NCBI RefSeq assembly: GCF_023093535.1
Contig: NZ_CP095757.1
Location: 1,922,001 to 1,986,000 of the forward strand
Direction of reading: 5' to 3'
DNA from: Halovivax limisalsi
GTDB lineage: Archaea; Halobacteriota; Halobacteria; Halobacteriales; Natrialbaceae
Length of the DNA stretch: 64,000 nucleotides
The position numbers and the translations under genes are program-made. Positions within the stretch are counted from its first letter, which is position 1. The number at the start of each line of letters is the position of its first letter. Under the pieces are notes generated by a model. It did no database searches and was not told the origin of the DNA. It saw nothing but the letters and a program-made list of their open reading frames with translations. Positions 1-8,160 of the stretch are shown here, one piece after another.

Positions 1-33
1 TGACCTTTTGGTCCCTGCTGGTGTACCTGTCCC

Positions 34-684
34 ATGCGACCGGATCGACGCGTTCGCGGTCGGGAGCCGGCGGCCGATCCGTCGGATTCGGTCGACGCGT
101 CGCGACTCCTGGCTTCCCCGCGCCGCGTCGCAATACTCGAAGTGCTGACCGAGGCCGAGGGTCCGATGTCCGTCGCCGAGCTGGCCCGTCGTGTCGTCGC
201 CGGGGAGCGATCGGCGACCGCGACGTCGATCGACGACCGCGACGTCCACCGGCTGGCCATCTCGCTTCGACACGCGCACCTGCCGAGGCTCGCCTCGTAC
301 TCGGTCGTCGACTGGGACCGCGACGAGTCGGTGGTGGGGCTGTCGGACGACGCGACGCCGCCCCGGCTACCGGTCGATCCGACCGACGTCTCCACCCCCG
401 CCTTCGCCAGACTGTTCCGGACGCTGTCCCAGCCGCGACGGCGCCTCGTGCTGGCGGCGCTGGGGGCGCGGGAGACGCCCCTCTCGCTCGATGAACTCGC
501 GAGGGACGTCGCTGCGGCCGAAACGGCCCGAGAACCGGACTCGGTTTCGGCACCCACCGTCGACCGGATTCGGATCTCGCTCGTCCACTCGCACCTCCCG
601 GCGCTCTCCGCCGCCGACGTTGTCACGTACGACGAGGCGAGCGGACTCGTCGACGCGGTACCCCACGACGGCGACGTGGAGTGA
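34..684 (+). CDS. Tandem winged-helix protein, DUF7344-like
   Basis: This 216-residue protein starts at the first ATG after an in-frame stop at position 1. It has two similar halves, about residues 20-100 and 115-205. Each begins with a winged-helix-like pattern (SPRRVAILEVL in the first, QPRRRLVLAAL in the second), continues through a helix ending in HAHLP or HSHLP, and closes with a strand reading VVDWD or VVTYD. This matches haloarchaeal tandem HTH proteins of the DUF7344 type; the family name is from memory. It is probably a DNA-binding regulator or a sensor domain that lost DNA contact. No partner gene is visible on its left because the window begins there. The two-domain HTH assignment is good, but the target is unknown. 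Confidence 0.7.
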   Translation: MRPDRRVRGREPAADPSDSVDASRLLASPRRVAILEVLTEAEGPMSVAELARRVVAGERSATATSIDDRDVHRLAISLRHAHLPRLASYSVVDWDRDESVVGLSDDATPPRLPVDPTDVSTPAFARLFRTLSQPRRRLVLAALGARETPLSLDELARDVAAAETAREPDSVSAPTVDRIRISLVHSHLPALSAADVVTYDEASGLVDAVPHDGDVE

Positions 685-846
685 CCGGATGGGACGTCGC
701 GACGAGGGACCGCGGTGGTCGTGGGAGCGACTGTCCTGTCGCGCTCTCCGTCGCTTCAGGCATGGGTTACCGGGTCGGCCGCTCGTCTGACGAGCGTCTG
801 CCGGCGAGGGGAAACGTGTTTGAACGCGGAGTCTGACAGTGTTGGT

Positions 847-2727
847 ATGACTGACCTTGGGGATTTCGAGAATTACTCCGACGAGGTGGACGACCCAGGG
901 GACGAACCGGTCGCCGAGGTCGACGACGCGGGCGCCTCGGCGGTCGATTCCGCCGATGCGGACGTGGAGTCGGCCGGCGCTACTGGCCACTCGGGGGCAG
1001 ACGGGCGCGACGAACCGTCGGCCCGGTTCGAACCGGCCGACGTCGACCCGGCCGGACGCGAGGAGGGCGTCGGGACGCTCTGCGTCTCGCGCGGCCTTCG
1101 CGTGGCGGAGGACGGCGACGACACCACGCTGCAGGCTTACGTCACGCGCGAGAACCGGCCTGCGGTCCGACTCGGGAGCTACCTCATCGCGCCGTACCCC
1201 GACGGCGAACTCCTGTTCTGTCGCGTCACGGAACTCGAGTACGGCCAGCAGTTCCACGCGGACGACGCCACCGAGATCCACGCCCGGCGAGCGATGCGTT
1301 CCGACGACTTCGACGAGGCGGACTACCGCTTGCTGGCGGGTCTGGAACCGGTGGCGGTACTGTACGACGACGGCGGCGACCTGAAGCGACGGATGACCGA
1401 CCGCGTCCCCAAACCCGAGACCACGCTCTCGCGGGCGAGCGACCCGACCCAGATCAAGACGGGCCTGAAGATGCCCGAGGACGGCGTCTTCCTCGGCCAC
1501 CTCTCCGTTGGCGGGGAGAAAGTCCGGACGGCTGCCACGCCGCCGACGATCGACTACCGACTGAACGACGACTACGAGAACGGCGATCCGCTCGTCTTCC
1601 GGCACACGCTGGTCGCCGGCGGCACCGGGTCTGGCAAGACCCACGCCGCGAAGAACATGCTGCGCCAGTTTCTCGCCGAGGAGCGGCGCTATCCGATGGG
1701 TGACGGGCGGACGGTCAACCCGGCGGTCGTCCAGTTCGATCCGCAGGACGAGTACGCCCAGATGCACGACGACGGGGAGTACGACGCCGACTTCGCCCGA
1801 AAACTCGATCGGGAGGGTATCGCCCACGGTGGCCACGACGATACGGTCGCCTTCGTCCCGAAAGTGGGGTCGGCGACCTACGCCGCCGACCACCACCGCG
1901 CGGAGCAGATCGAGTTCACGATCCCCTTCTCGATGGTCCACGACGACCCGTGGCTGGTCGCGGGGAGCGGTCTCAACGACAACCAGTACGGCGCGCTGGT
2001 GCGCGTCCTGCTCCCGCGGTTCGAACGCCAGTACGGCGCCGAGGCGACCTACGACGAGTTCGTCGAGTTCCTCTCTGATCCGGCCCTGCGCGAGGAACTC
2101 GACGAGCAGGGGGCCGTCCACGAGGCGACGTTCGACGCCGTCGGTCGCCGAGTACGGGGCTTTAGCCACGTCTTCGACCAGGACGCCCGCCCCATAACCG
2201 ACCTCGTCTCGGACTTCGTGAAACCCGGCCGGCTCTCGGTCGTCCCGACCTACCACGTCTCGGACTCGCGGGCGACGGAGGCGGTCGTCCTCGCGCTGTC
2301 GAGCCTCCTCATCGACCAGAAGCTCTCGAACGACCCGACCTACGAGCGGATCGCCGAGACGCCGTTGCTCCTGGGGATGGACGAGGCGCACAACTTCCTC
2401 ACGGACGCCGAGTCGGTCCAGGCCCGAAAGGTCATCACCAAGTTCACCGAGGCCGCCAAACAGGGTCGCAAGGAGCGACTCGGCCTCTTCCTCGTCACGC
2501 AGGACCCACAGGACATCGACGACGCGGTGTTCAAACAGATCAACACGACGATCGTCCTCAACCTCGGCGACGAGGACGCGATCAAGAGCGTCAACATCCC
2601 GCGATCGCTCGAGTCGAAGGTGCCCTACATGGAGCAGGGTCAGATGGTGGTCTACTCGCCCGATAACTCCGAGCCCGTCGAACTGATCGGCCTCTCGAAG
2701 TGTCTGACGCGACACGGACGGGGGTGA
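847..2727 (+). CDS. HerA-type DNA translocase/ATPase (DUF87)
   Basis: Hexameric HerA/FtsK-superfamily ATPase, expected to move along double-stranded DNA. In archaea HerA works with the NurA nuclease in end resection, but no nurA is visible here. The protein is 626 residues. Residues 1-60 are acidic and disordered, and about 60-180 fit the N-terminal barrel. A Walker A motif (GGTGSGKTHAAK) lies near residue 257 and a Walker B motif (LLLGMDEAHNFL) near residue 508, followed by a conserved QDPQDIDD stretch. I chose the ATG at 847 because upstream in-frame codons back to 715 look unlike haloarchaeal protein and the acidic N-terminus begins at MTDLGDF. A ribbon-helix-helix gene follows after 7 bases and is probably cotranscribed. 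The ATPase family is certain; the DNA repair role is inferred. Confidence 0.9.
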   Translation: MTDLGDFENYSDEVDDPGDEPVAEVDDAGASAVDSADADVESAGATGHSGADGRDEPSARFEPADVDPAGREEGVGTLCVSRGLRVAEDGDDTTLQAYVTRENRPAVRLGSYLIAPYPDGELLFCRVTELEYGQQFHADDATEIHARRAMRSDDFDEADYRLLAGLEPVAVLYDDGGDLKRRMTDRVPKPETTLSRASDPTQIKTGLKMPEDGVFLGHLSVGGEKVRTAATPPTIDYRLNDDYENGDPLVFRHTLVAGGTGSGKTHAAKNMLRQFLAEERRYPMGDGRTVNPAVVQFDPQDEYAQMHDDGEYDADFARKLDREGIAHGGHDDTVAFVPKVGSATYAADHHRAEQIEFTIPFSMVHDDPWLVAGSGLNDNQYGALVRVLLPRFERQYGAEATYDEFVEFLSDPALREELDEQGAVHEATFDAVGRRVRGFSHVFDQDARPITDLVSDFVKPGRLSVVPTYHVSDSRATEAVVLALSSLLIDQKLSNDPTYERIAETPLLLGMDEAHNFLTDAESVQARKVITKFTEAAKQGRKERLGLFLVTQDPQDIDDAVFKQINTTIVLNLGDEDAIKSVNIPRSLESKVPYMEQGQMVVYSPDNSEPVELIGLSKCLTRHGRG

Positions 2728-2734
2728 TGCGGCG

Positions 2735-3052
2735 ATGGACGACCGTTTCGAATCGACGGGCGACCGTGCCCCTGTTCGCGAGGGCCGGACGGAGCCTGTG
2801 GCCGAGTCGGGACCGGGTGACGAATCGGCGTCGGCGGGCGACCGGCCGGCGGATACGGAATCTCGGTCGAACGGGGTCGACGGCCGGCCGTGTGCCCTCG
2901 ACGATCGGGCGATGACCACCTGTGAGGTGACGCTCCCGGACGAACTGGTCGCTGACCTCGACAAATACTGTCGGCAATCGCATCTCCACCGGGAGGCGGC
3001 CGTCGGCGAACTGCTCGACGCGTGGCTCGAACGCACAGCGGCGGAGTCCTAA
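2735..3052 (+). CDS. Ribbon-helix-helix (CopG-like) small protein
   Basis: The last 46 residues carry a typical ribbon-helix-helix domain: a short strand (CEVTLPDEL) and two helices (LVADLDKYCRQ and REAAVGELLDAWLE). The first 59 residues are acidic, low in complexity and probably disordered. A second possible start, the ATG at 2912, would give only the RHH domain; I kept the ATG at 2735 because it sits 7 bases after the HerA-type gene and gives coupled translation. RHH dimers usually bind operator DNA and often autoregulate. The pairing with a HerA ATPase suggests control of, or DNA tethering for, that enzyme, which is an inference. There is no toxin-like gene next to it. Confidence 0.7.
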   Translation: MDDRFESTGDRAPVREGRTEPVAESGPGDESASAGDRPADTESRSNGVDGRPCALDDRAMTTCEVTLPDELVADLDKYCRQSHLHREAAVGELLDAWLERTAAES

Positions 3053-3115
3053 CGGCGGGGCCGCGGCGGATCGGGAGGGCCCCGCCACCAGGTCGGTGGA
3101 GGCGTGCGGGCGCAA

Positions 3116-3526
3116 TTAGAGTTCTTTCTCGATGACGTAGCCCCACCGTTCGTACCCTTGCGACTCGTAGTACCGGTGAACCCCCGGCTTCTCCAACGGT
3201 GAGGCGAGCGCAACGGACTCGCAGCCTCGATCGGCGGCCCACTCCTCGACGAACTCGACGAGCGTCGTCCCGTGTCCCGCTCCTCGTCGGGGCTCGTCCA
3301 CGACGAGATCGTACAGCCAGGCGTGGCGAGCGTGGTGGAGGAAATCGGTGACGACGACGCCGGCGACGCCGACCAGCTCCCCGTCGACGACGCCGCCGAA
3401 CAGGTGGTACTCCTCAGCAGCGGTCCACGCCAGTACCTCGTCGGCGCTCGCCTCGCTCCACAGCTGACGCACGAGCGGGACCGCCGCACGACGCTCGGCC
3501 TCGTCGGTCAGTTCTCGAACGTCCAT
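3116..3526 (-). CDS. GNAT family N-acetyltransferase
   Basis: 136-residue single-domain GNAT enzyme that would transfer an acetyl group from acetyl-CoA to an amine; the substrate is not deducible. The acetyl-CoA loop is visible as DEPRRGAGHGTTLV around residues 78-91, following the strand HAWLYDLVV, and the C-terminal strand-helix pattern YYESQGYERWGYVIEKEL closes the fold. The ATG at 3526 is preferred to one nine codons upstream because it begins directly with MDVRELTDEAE. The gene converges with the HerA/RHH pair and diverges from trm56, with about 100 bases between the start codons, so it is likely a single-gene unit. Confidence 0.85.
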   Translation of the reverse strand: MDVRELTDEAERRAAVPLVRQLWSEASADEVLAWTAAEEYHLFGGVVDGELVGVAGVVVTDFLHHARHAWLYDLVVDEPRRGAGHGTTLVEFVEEWAADRGCESVALASPLEKPGVHRYYESQGYERWGYVIEKEL

Positions 3527-3627
3527 GGGGGCTGATTCCGGTGGTCGAACCATAAACGTTCGAGCGGTGGACCGACGCTCGCGGCGTGATCCGAACTGAC
3601 AAAGCGACGCGACCGCGTAGTCCCCGT

Positions 3628-4197
3628 ATGGAGCACCTTCCCGAGGTCGCGGTCTGCCGGCTTGGCCACCGGCCCGGCCGGGACGACCGGATGACGACGC
3701 ACGTGGGGTTGACCGCTCGCGCGCTGGGAGCCGATCGCGTCGTCCTGCCCGAGAACGCGACGGACGCGGCGCGGACGGCCCGCGACATCACCGACCGGTT
3801 CGGCGGCCCGTTCGCCGTCGAACGGACCGAGTCGCCGCGCGGCGTCGTCCGGAACTGGGATGGCCGGGTCGTCCACCTGACGATGTACGGGCTGGCGGTC
3901 CAGGACGTCGAGGACGAGGTGCGAACGACGCTCGTCGACGACCGGGAGCCGCTGCTGATCGTCGTCGGCGCCGAGAAGGTCCCGTTCGAGATCTACGAGG
4001 CCGCCGACTGGAACGTTGGCGTGACGAACCAGCCCCACTCGGAGGTCGCCGGCCTCGCCGTCTTCCTCGATCGACTGTTCGACGGTGCGGAACTCGATCG
4101 GGCGTGGGAGGGTGCCGACCGGCGCGTCGTCCCGAAGTCGACGGGGAAGGAGGTAGTTTCCGTCGAAGACGAACCGGCGGACTCGACGCCCACGTGA
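3628..4197 (+). CDS. trm56: tRNA (cytidine(56)-2'-O)-methyltransferase Trm56
   Basis: SPOUT-class enzyme that methylates the ribose of C56 in the T-loop of archaeal tRNA using S-adenosylmethionine. Its 189 residues are about normal for the family. It begins with EVAVCRLGHRPGRDDR, characteristic of Trm56, and the C-terminal trefoil-knot region reads LIVVGAEKVPFEIYEAADW then NVGVTNQPHSEV (about residues 110-145), where the cofactor binds. I chose the ATG at 3628 because the conserved start lies immediately after it. There is no obvious operon partner: the lipoprotein gene downstream is on the opposite strand. The assignment is confident from the conserved motifs. Confidence 0.92.
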   Translation: MEHLPEVAVCRLGHRPGRDDRMTTHVGLTARALGADRVVLPENATDAARTARDITDRFGGPFAVERTESPRGVVRNWDGRVVHLTMYGLAVQDVEDEVRTTLVDDREPLLIVVGAEKVPFEIYEAADWNVGVTNQPHSEVAGLAVFLDRLFDGAELDRAWEGADRRVVPKSTGKEVVSVEDEPADSTPT

Positions 4198-4354
4198 CGG
4201 TTCATCCGACGACCGCCGCGTCCGATCGGACGCCCGATCCGGTCCACGCGCCTCGTCGGCCGCCGTCGTCGCTATCGACGTTCCGAAAAAAGAATCGATC
4301 GGGGCCAATTCGTCGGGCGGTGCCACCGGGTCTTGGACCGTCCGTGGCGGCGAA

Positions 4355-4708
4355 TCAGGCGCCGTCGTCGGATTCGTTGTCGTCGCCGACGTCACCGCCG
4401 TCGGACTCGTTGTCGTCACCCGGGCCGCCATCGTCCGTCTCGTTGTCGTCGCCGACACCGCCGTCGGATTCGTTATCGTCGCCGATACCACCGTCCGTCT
4501 CGTTGCCGTCGCCGACGCCGCCGTCATCTCCACCGCCAGTATCCCCGTCGTCACCGACGCCGCCGTCGGCTCCGTCTTCGGGTTCGCCGGGGCCGCCGGC
4601 GCCGTCTCCGCCGCCATCGTCTCCGCAGCCGGCCACGAGGACGGCACCGATGGCGCCACCGGCAGCGGTCAGATACTGTCGACGGTCGAGTGGATGTGGG
4701 GCATCCAT
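4355..4708 (-). CDS. Tat-exported lipoprotein with acidic Gly-Asp repeats
   Basis: Short 117-residue secreted protein. The N-terminus has a twin-arginine-like signal (LDRRQYLTAAGG) followed by the lipobox LVAGC, so it should be exported folded and lipid-anchored on the outer face of the membrane. The rest is almost only Gly, Asp, Asn, Glu and Ser, built on a repeated unit GDDNESDGG or GDDNETDGG with at least four recognisable copies toward the C-terminus. No enzymatic domain is present. It may be a surface decoration or a remnant of a larger protein that lost its functional domain. The ATG at 4708 puts the Tat motif close to the start, as expected. Function unknown. Confidence 0.6.
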   Translation of the reverse strand: MDAPHPLDRRQYLTAAGGAIGAVLVAGCGDDGGGDGAGGPGEPEDGADGGVGDDGDTGGGDDGGVGDGNETDGGIGDDNESDGGVGDDNETDDGGPGDDNESDGGDVGDDNESDDGA

Positions 4709-4839
4709 GGGCGATCGGACGGCCCGGTCGGACAATAGTCATCTCCGCCTAATCGTCCGTCGTTTATTGGAGTTATCCTCCGTCTCACCGCGTGCGACGC
4801 GCTCCCGGCGGCGTCGGCGGGCGCGGTCGCCTCAAAAGA

Positions 4840-4846
4840 CTTAATT
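4840..4846 (+). promoter_or_regulatory. TATA-like element before tfe
   Basis: The sequence cttaatt lies in an otherwise GC-rich stretch, centred about 27 bases before the tfe ATG. This is the spacing expected for a leaderless haloarchaeal transcript. Confidence 0.5.
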
Positions 4847-4870
4847 GTGTCATCGGGCTAGTGGCGGCCG

Positions 4871-5395
4871 ATGGCTTTTGAAGACCTGCTCGAGGACCCC
4901 GTTATCCAGAAGTACCTACACGAGTTGGTCGGTCCGAAGGGGATGCCCGTCGCGGCGGCGCCGCCCGACGGCGAGGTGACCGACGAGGAACTCGCGGAGG
5001 AACTCGACCTCGAACTCAACGACGTGCGCCGGTCGCTGTTCATCCTCTACGAGAACGACCTGGCCACCTATCGCCGGCTTCGCGACGAAGACTCGGGCTG
5101 GCTCACCTACCTCTGGACCTTCGAGTACGAGAACATTCCGGAGAACCTGGAATCGGAACTCGAACGGCTTCACGGTGCGCTCGAAGAGCGCCGGGAGTAC
5201 GAGCGGACCCACGAGTTCTACCTCTGCGAGATCTGCTCGATCCGCTTCGAGTTCGGCGAGGCGATGGACTTCGGCTTCGAGTGTCCGGAGTGCGGGACGC
5301 CGATGGACGCGATGGACAACGACCGACTCGTCCACGCGATGGACGAACGCATCGACGCGCTCGAAGACGAACTCAACATCGACGCCGAGGCCTGA
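4871..5395 (+). CDS. tfe: Transcription initiation factor TFE alpha
   Basis: Archaeal counterpart of the TFIIE alpha subunit. It helps TBP/TFB and RNA polymerase open promoter DNA. The protein is 174 residues, as usual. Residues 1-100 form the extended winged helix (VTDEELAEELDLELNDVRRS followed by LFILYENDLATYRR). Residues 115-145 form a zinc ribbon with four cysteines at 119, 122, 138 and 141 (CEIC and CPEC). The C-terminal helix is acidic. The stop codon overlaps the next gene's ATG by one base, so the DUF2110 gene is translationally coupled. A TATA-like element sits near position -27. Assignment is firm. Confidence 0.95.
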   Translation: MAFEDLLEDPVIQKYLHELVGPKGMPVAAAPPDGEVTDEELAEELDLELNDVRRSLFILYENDLATYRRLRDEDSGWLTYLWTFEYENIPENLESELERLHGALEERREYERTHEFYLCEICSIRFEFGEAMDFGFECPECGTPMDAMDNDRLVHAMDERIDALEDELNIDAEA

Positions 5396-6066
5396 TGGTC
5401 GTCCTCGCATCCAAGTGTTACGTCGAGGGTGACGCCCGGGAGCGAGCCCTTCGCTCGCTCGAATCGCTCGTCGGGAACGACCTCGACGACCTCGACGTCG
5501 AGTACGAGATCGGTCTCCGCCACGACGACTTCCCGAGCGTGACGGTCGAGGGCCCGGACGCGGTCGTCGCGCGCAACGTCCTGCGCGAGACGTGGGGCGA
5601 GATCCTGCCGGAACTCGAACCCGGCGAGCGAGCCGTCGGCACGTTCGAATCCTGGGACGAGGACGGCATCGTCCTCGACGCGGGCACGGCCGTCCGGATT
5701 CCGACCGACGAACTCGGGCTCGGGCCCGGCGATCCGATCCAGGTCCGCGAACGCTTCGGGCTCGTCCAGCACCTCCCGATGGCGTTCGTCTACGGCGGCG
5801 ACGAGCCGAGCCGGCTCGCGGACGACGAACGGGACCGTCTCTTCGAGTGGCAGCGCGGCTCGGGCCGTGTGAACGTCAACAGCGCGACGCGCGGGGAGGT
5901 TCGGGCGACGCTGAACCGCGCCGGGCACGCGCAGGATTACGTGACCGTCGAGCGCCTCGGCCTCCTCGAACAGAGCATCATCTGCACGGACGACACCGAC
6001 CCGCCGGGACTGCTCTCGAGCGTCGGTTCGTACCTCCCGGCGGAGCTTCGCTGCGTCGTCCCGTGA
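5395..6066 (+). CDS. DUF2110 family protein, coupled to TFE
   Basis: 223-residue cytosolic protein matching the archaeal DUF2110 family, whose function I do not know. The N-terminal half is alpha/beta (VVLASKCYVEG; VEYEIGLRHDDFPSVTVEG). A middle stretch (ESWDEDGIVLDAGTAVRIP, then LGLGPGDPIQVRERFGLVQ) looks like a small beta barrel of the S1/OB type. Residues about 160-200 (GRVNVNSATRGEVRATLNRA) resemble a helix-hairpin-helix-like nucleic acid contact; this is a visual impression. The ATG overlaps the tfe stop by one base, so the two proteins are made together. A role in transcription or RNA handling is suggested only by this coupling. Confidence 0.8.
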   Translation: MVVLASKCYVEGDARERALRSLESLVGNDLDDLDVEYEIGLRHDDFPSVTVEGPDAVVARNVLRETWGEILPELEPGERAVGTFESWDEDGIVLDAGTAVRIPTDELGLGPGDPIQVRERFGLVQHLPMAFVYGGDEPSRLADDERDRLFEWQRGSGRVNVNSATRGEVRATLNRAGHAQDYVTVERLGLLEQSIICTDDTDPPGLLSSVGSYLPAELRCVVP

Positions 6067-6068
6067 GC

Positions 6069-6845
6069 ATGCCGTCGGGATCGCGCCGACTCGTGCTGGC
6101 GACGGCCGCCGTCCTGTGTCTGCTCGCGCTCTCGGGGTGTTCGGGGCTCTTCGGCGGTATCTCCGACGAACAGCTCGACCGGGAGGGCAGTTACGACGAC
6201 CTGCGCGAGCGAAACGCGACGGTCGCGATCGACGTCGAAGACGGCGGGCTTTTGGACGAGGGCTCGTTCCGCGCGGTCTACACCCTGAACGGGACGGACG
6301 AACTCGAGCTCTACACGTCGTCGTTCTTCTCGACGCAGCCCCTCGACGTCAGCGCCGTTCGCTTCTGGTACGAGAACGGCACGATGGTGACAGGATCGGA
6401 ACTGGACGTCGAACAGGACCGAAGCAGTACCGACATCTCGCTCCCCGCTTCGAACGGCACGCTCGCGTTCACCGCGAACACCGATGGGTCGTCGTTCTCG
6501 CTGCCCGCCTACGTCGAGGGCTCCTACGACGTCACGCTGCCGGAGGACCACCGGACGTCGATGTACCTCTTCGGCTCCGTCTCTCCGTCGGGCTACGACC
6601 GGACCGTGGAGGACGACCGCGAGCGGCTCGTCTGGGACGAGGTCGACGGCTCCATCTCGATCAGTTACTATCAGGAGCGCGACGTCCCCATCTTCGTCGG
6701 TATCGTCCTCGTCGTGCTGAGTGCGGGCGCGGTCGCGCTGACGTACACCTACCTGAAACTCAGGCGGTTACAGCGAACGCGCGAGGCGATCGACGGCTCG
6801 CTCGACGCGACCGACGACGGCGGATCGCCGCCCTGGCGTCGGTGA
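6069..6845 (+). CDS. DUF5803-like lipoprotein with C-terminal membrane anchor
   Basis: 258-residue envelope protein. The signal peptide ends in the lipobox ALSGC with Cys24, so the N-terminus is probably lipidated. An extracellular domain of about 180 residues rich in beta strands follows. A hydrophobic helix (IFVGIVLVVLSAGAVALTYT, about residues 213-232) and a basic stop-transfer tail (KLRRLQRTREA) then put the C-terminus in the cytosol. It resembles the haloarchaeal DUF5803 family (name from memory). It begins 2 bases after the DUF2110 stop and so belongs to the tfe transcription unit. The reason a surface lipoprotein travels with a transcription factor is unclear. Confidence 0.7.
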   Translation: MPSGSRRLVLATAAVLCLLALSGCSGLFGGISDEQLDREGSYDDLRERNATVAIDVEDGGLLDEGSFRAVYTLNGTDELELYTSSFFSTQPLDVSAVRFWYENGTMVTGSELDVEQDRSSTDISLPASNGTLAFTANTDGSSFSLPAYVEGSYDVTLPEDHRTSMYLFGSVSPSGYDRTVEDDRERLVWDEVDGSISISYYQERDVPIFVGIVLVVLSAGAVALTYTYLKLRRLQRTREAIDGSLDATDDGGSPPWRR

Positions 6846-6972
6846 TGAGCGAGCGGCGGGTACTGGCGAACCGCGGCCGACCTGGGGGCGGCCGTCCGGA
6901 TGGGCGCGACCCGTCGGCCGGGATGGCAGTCCGCATCGACCACCCGACCGAGGACTCCGACGGGGGTCACAG

Positions 6973-6978
6973 TTTTAA
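6973..6978 (+). promoter_or_regulatory. TATA-like element before cheW
   Basis: The sequence ttttaa is centred about 31 bases before the cheW ATG within a GC-rich surround, fitting a promoter that fires the chemotaxis genes with a very short leader. Confidence 0.45.
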
Positions 6979-7006
6979 CGATGCGCTGTAATACTCCGGT
7001 ACGTAC

Positions 7007-7981
7007 ATGTCTTCGGATCTTCCGGACGGGGCCTTGGGAGCGGGTGGGAAGGCGGACCGGCCCGGGTCGGACGACGACGAGGTACCGGTTCGTCGACTCG
7101 CCGTCATTCAGCTCGGCCGACATCGACTCGCCATCCCGGTCGAGTCAGTCCGCGCGATCATCGATCCGCCGGAGACGGTCACGCGCGTCCCGCGAACGCC
7201 GCCCGCGATCGCGGGCGTGACCGACGTTCGCGGCCAGATTACGGTTCTCGTCGATCCCCACGTCCACTTCCCGGACAGCGGCGGTCCGGACGCGGGCGGC
7301 TCCCTCCTCGTGTTCGACCGCCCCGATCAGCCCGCCGCGATCCGCGTCGACGAAGTGCACGGCGTCGAGACGGTCGCCGAAGACGACGTTATCGGAGCCG
7401 AGGAGTACGAACCGGAAGCGATCGACGGCACGGCGCTGGCCCACCCGCTCATCTCTGACGCGGTCCGTATCGAGCGGGTCGACCGCCGAACGGTCGTCGA
7501 ATCGTACGCGAGCGCCGATGGAGAGGGGGCCGAGCAGGCCGGGTCGATTGACCGATCGTCGATCCCCGAATCGACCGTCGGCGCGGACGGCCTGGGCGAT
7601 GACGGCGACGTCCAGGTCGCCGAATTCTCCCTCGACGAGGAGGCCGAATCGGACGTCGCGTCGGATCCGGCGGCCGTCGAAATCGAAGTCGTCCCGCTCG
7701 TCGACGTCGACCGACTGCTTCTGGCCTCCGGGCCCGTCGCGAATCTCGATTCCGTCGAGACCGACGCCGATTCTGCGGACGCAACCCCAGCGGAGACCGA
7801 CGTCGGTGCCGAGGAATCGACTGTTGACGAGACCGACGCCGATTCCACCGACGCGGCTCGCGAGGACACCGACGCCGATCCCGTAGAATCACCCGCCGGG
7901 GAGGCGGCCGTTGGCGAGGAGGCAGCTGGTGAGGGCGAGAACTCAGTCGCCACCGAGGGACGCGTCGATACCGAAGAGTAA
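7007..7981 (+). CDS. cheW: Chemotaxis adaptor CheW with acidic insert and tail
   Basis: Adaptor that couples chemoreceptors to CheA in the signalling array. The CheW fold is recognisable: residues 27-160 hold the strands RRLAVIQLGRHRLAIPVESV, then ITVLVDP and the helix-strand pattern PLISDAVRIERVD. The last characteristic segment, VVPLVDVDRLLLAS, does not follow directly. It comes near residue 226, after an acidic insert of about 60 residues. A second acidic tail (about residues 240-324) has the repeated phrase ETDADSADA/ETDADSTDA. Typical CheW proteins are 140-180 residues, so this one is nearly double length. It leads the che cluster, 179 bases before cheY. Confidence 0.88.
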   Translation: MSSDLPDGALGAGGKADRPGSDDDEVPVRRLAVIQLGRHRLAIPVESVRAIIDPPETVTRVPRTPPAIAGVTDVRGQITVLVDPHVHFPDSGGPDAGGSLLVFDRPDQPAAIRVDEVHGVETVAEDDVIGAEEYEPEAIDGTALAHPLISDAVRIERVDRRTVVESYASADGEGAEQAGSIDRSSIPESTVGADGLGDDGDVQVAEFSLDEEAESDVASDPAAVEIEVVPLVDVDRLLLASGPVANLDSVETDADSADATPAETDVGAEESTVDETDADSTDAAREDTDADPVESPAGEAAVGEEAAGEGENSVATEGRVDTEE

Positions 7982-8130
7982 TCCGATTCGCTGATGGCCG
8001 CGCGTGCCGGTCGCGAACGCAATCCGTCCGTCGATTGTCCACCCTGTACCAGCCCACGTCGCCCCATCGTGACCCGCCAGGAGATGGATTATCGATTCTG
8101 ATAACCGGGGAACAGCATTTATGGTCGTCG

Positions 8131-8138
8131 TATTTCTA
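8131..8138 (+). promoter_or_regulatory. TATA-like element before cheY
   Basis: The sequence tatttcta is centred about 26 bases before the cheY ATG, the ideal spacing for a leaderless mRNA. A second AT-rich patch (catttatgg at 8115-8123) lies further up. cheY through cheR can therefore be transcribed independently of cheW. Confidence 0.5.
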
Positions 8139-8160
8139 TGGAGTCTTGGTGTACAACTAA

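Noticed and set aside
367-3036. 889-residue minus-strand open frame across the HerA-type gene
   Set aside because: It is antisense to a clearly coding gene, starts nowhere special, and its residue composition (Arg, Val, Asp, His) is the mirror image of GC-rich acidic coding on the other strand.
2735-3052. Toxin-antitoxin pair with the RHH protein as antitoxin
   Set aside because: No toxin-like gene is next to it; the neighbour is a large HerA-type ATPase.
6845-6991. Possible 48-residue gene overlapping the end of the DUF5803-like gene
   Set aside because: The ATGA overlap is attractive, but the frame is Arg/Gly-rich, lacks a domain and runs into the cheW promoter.
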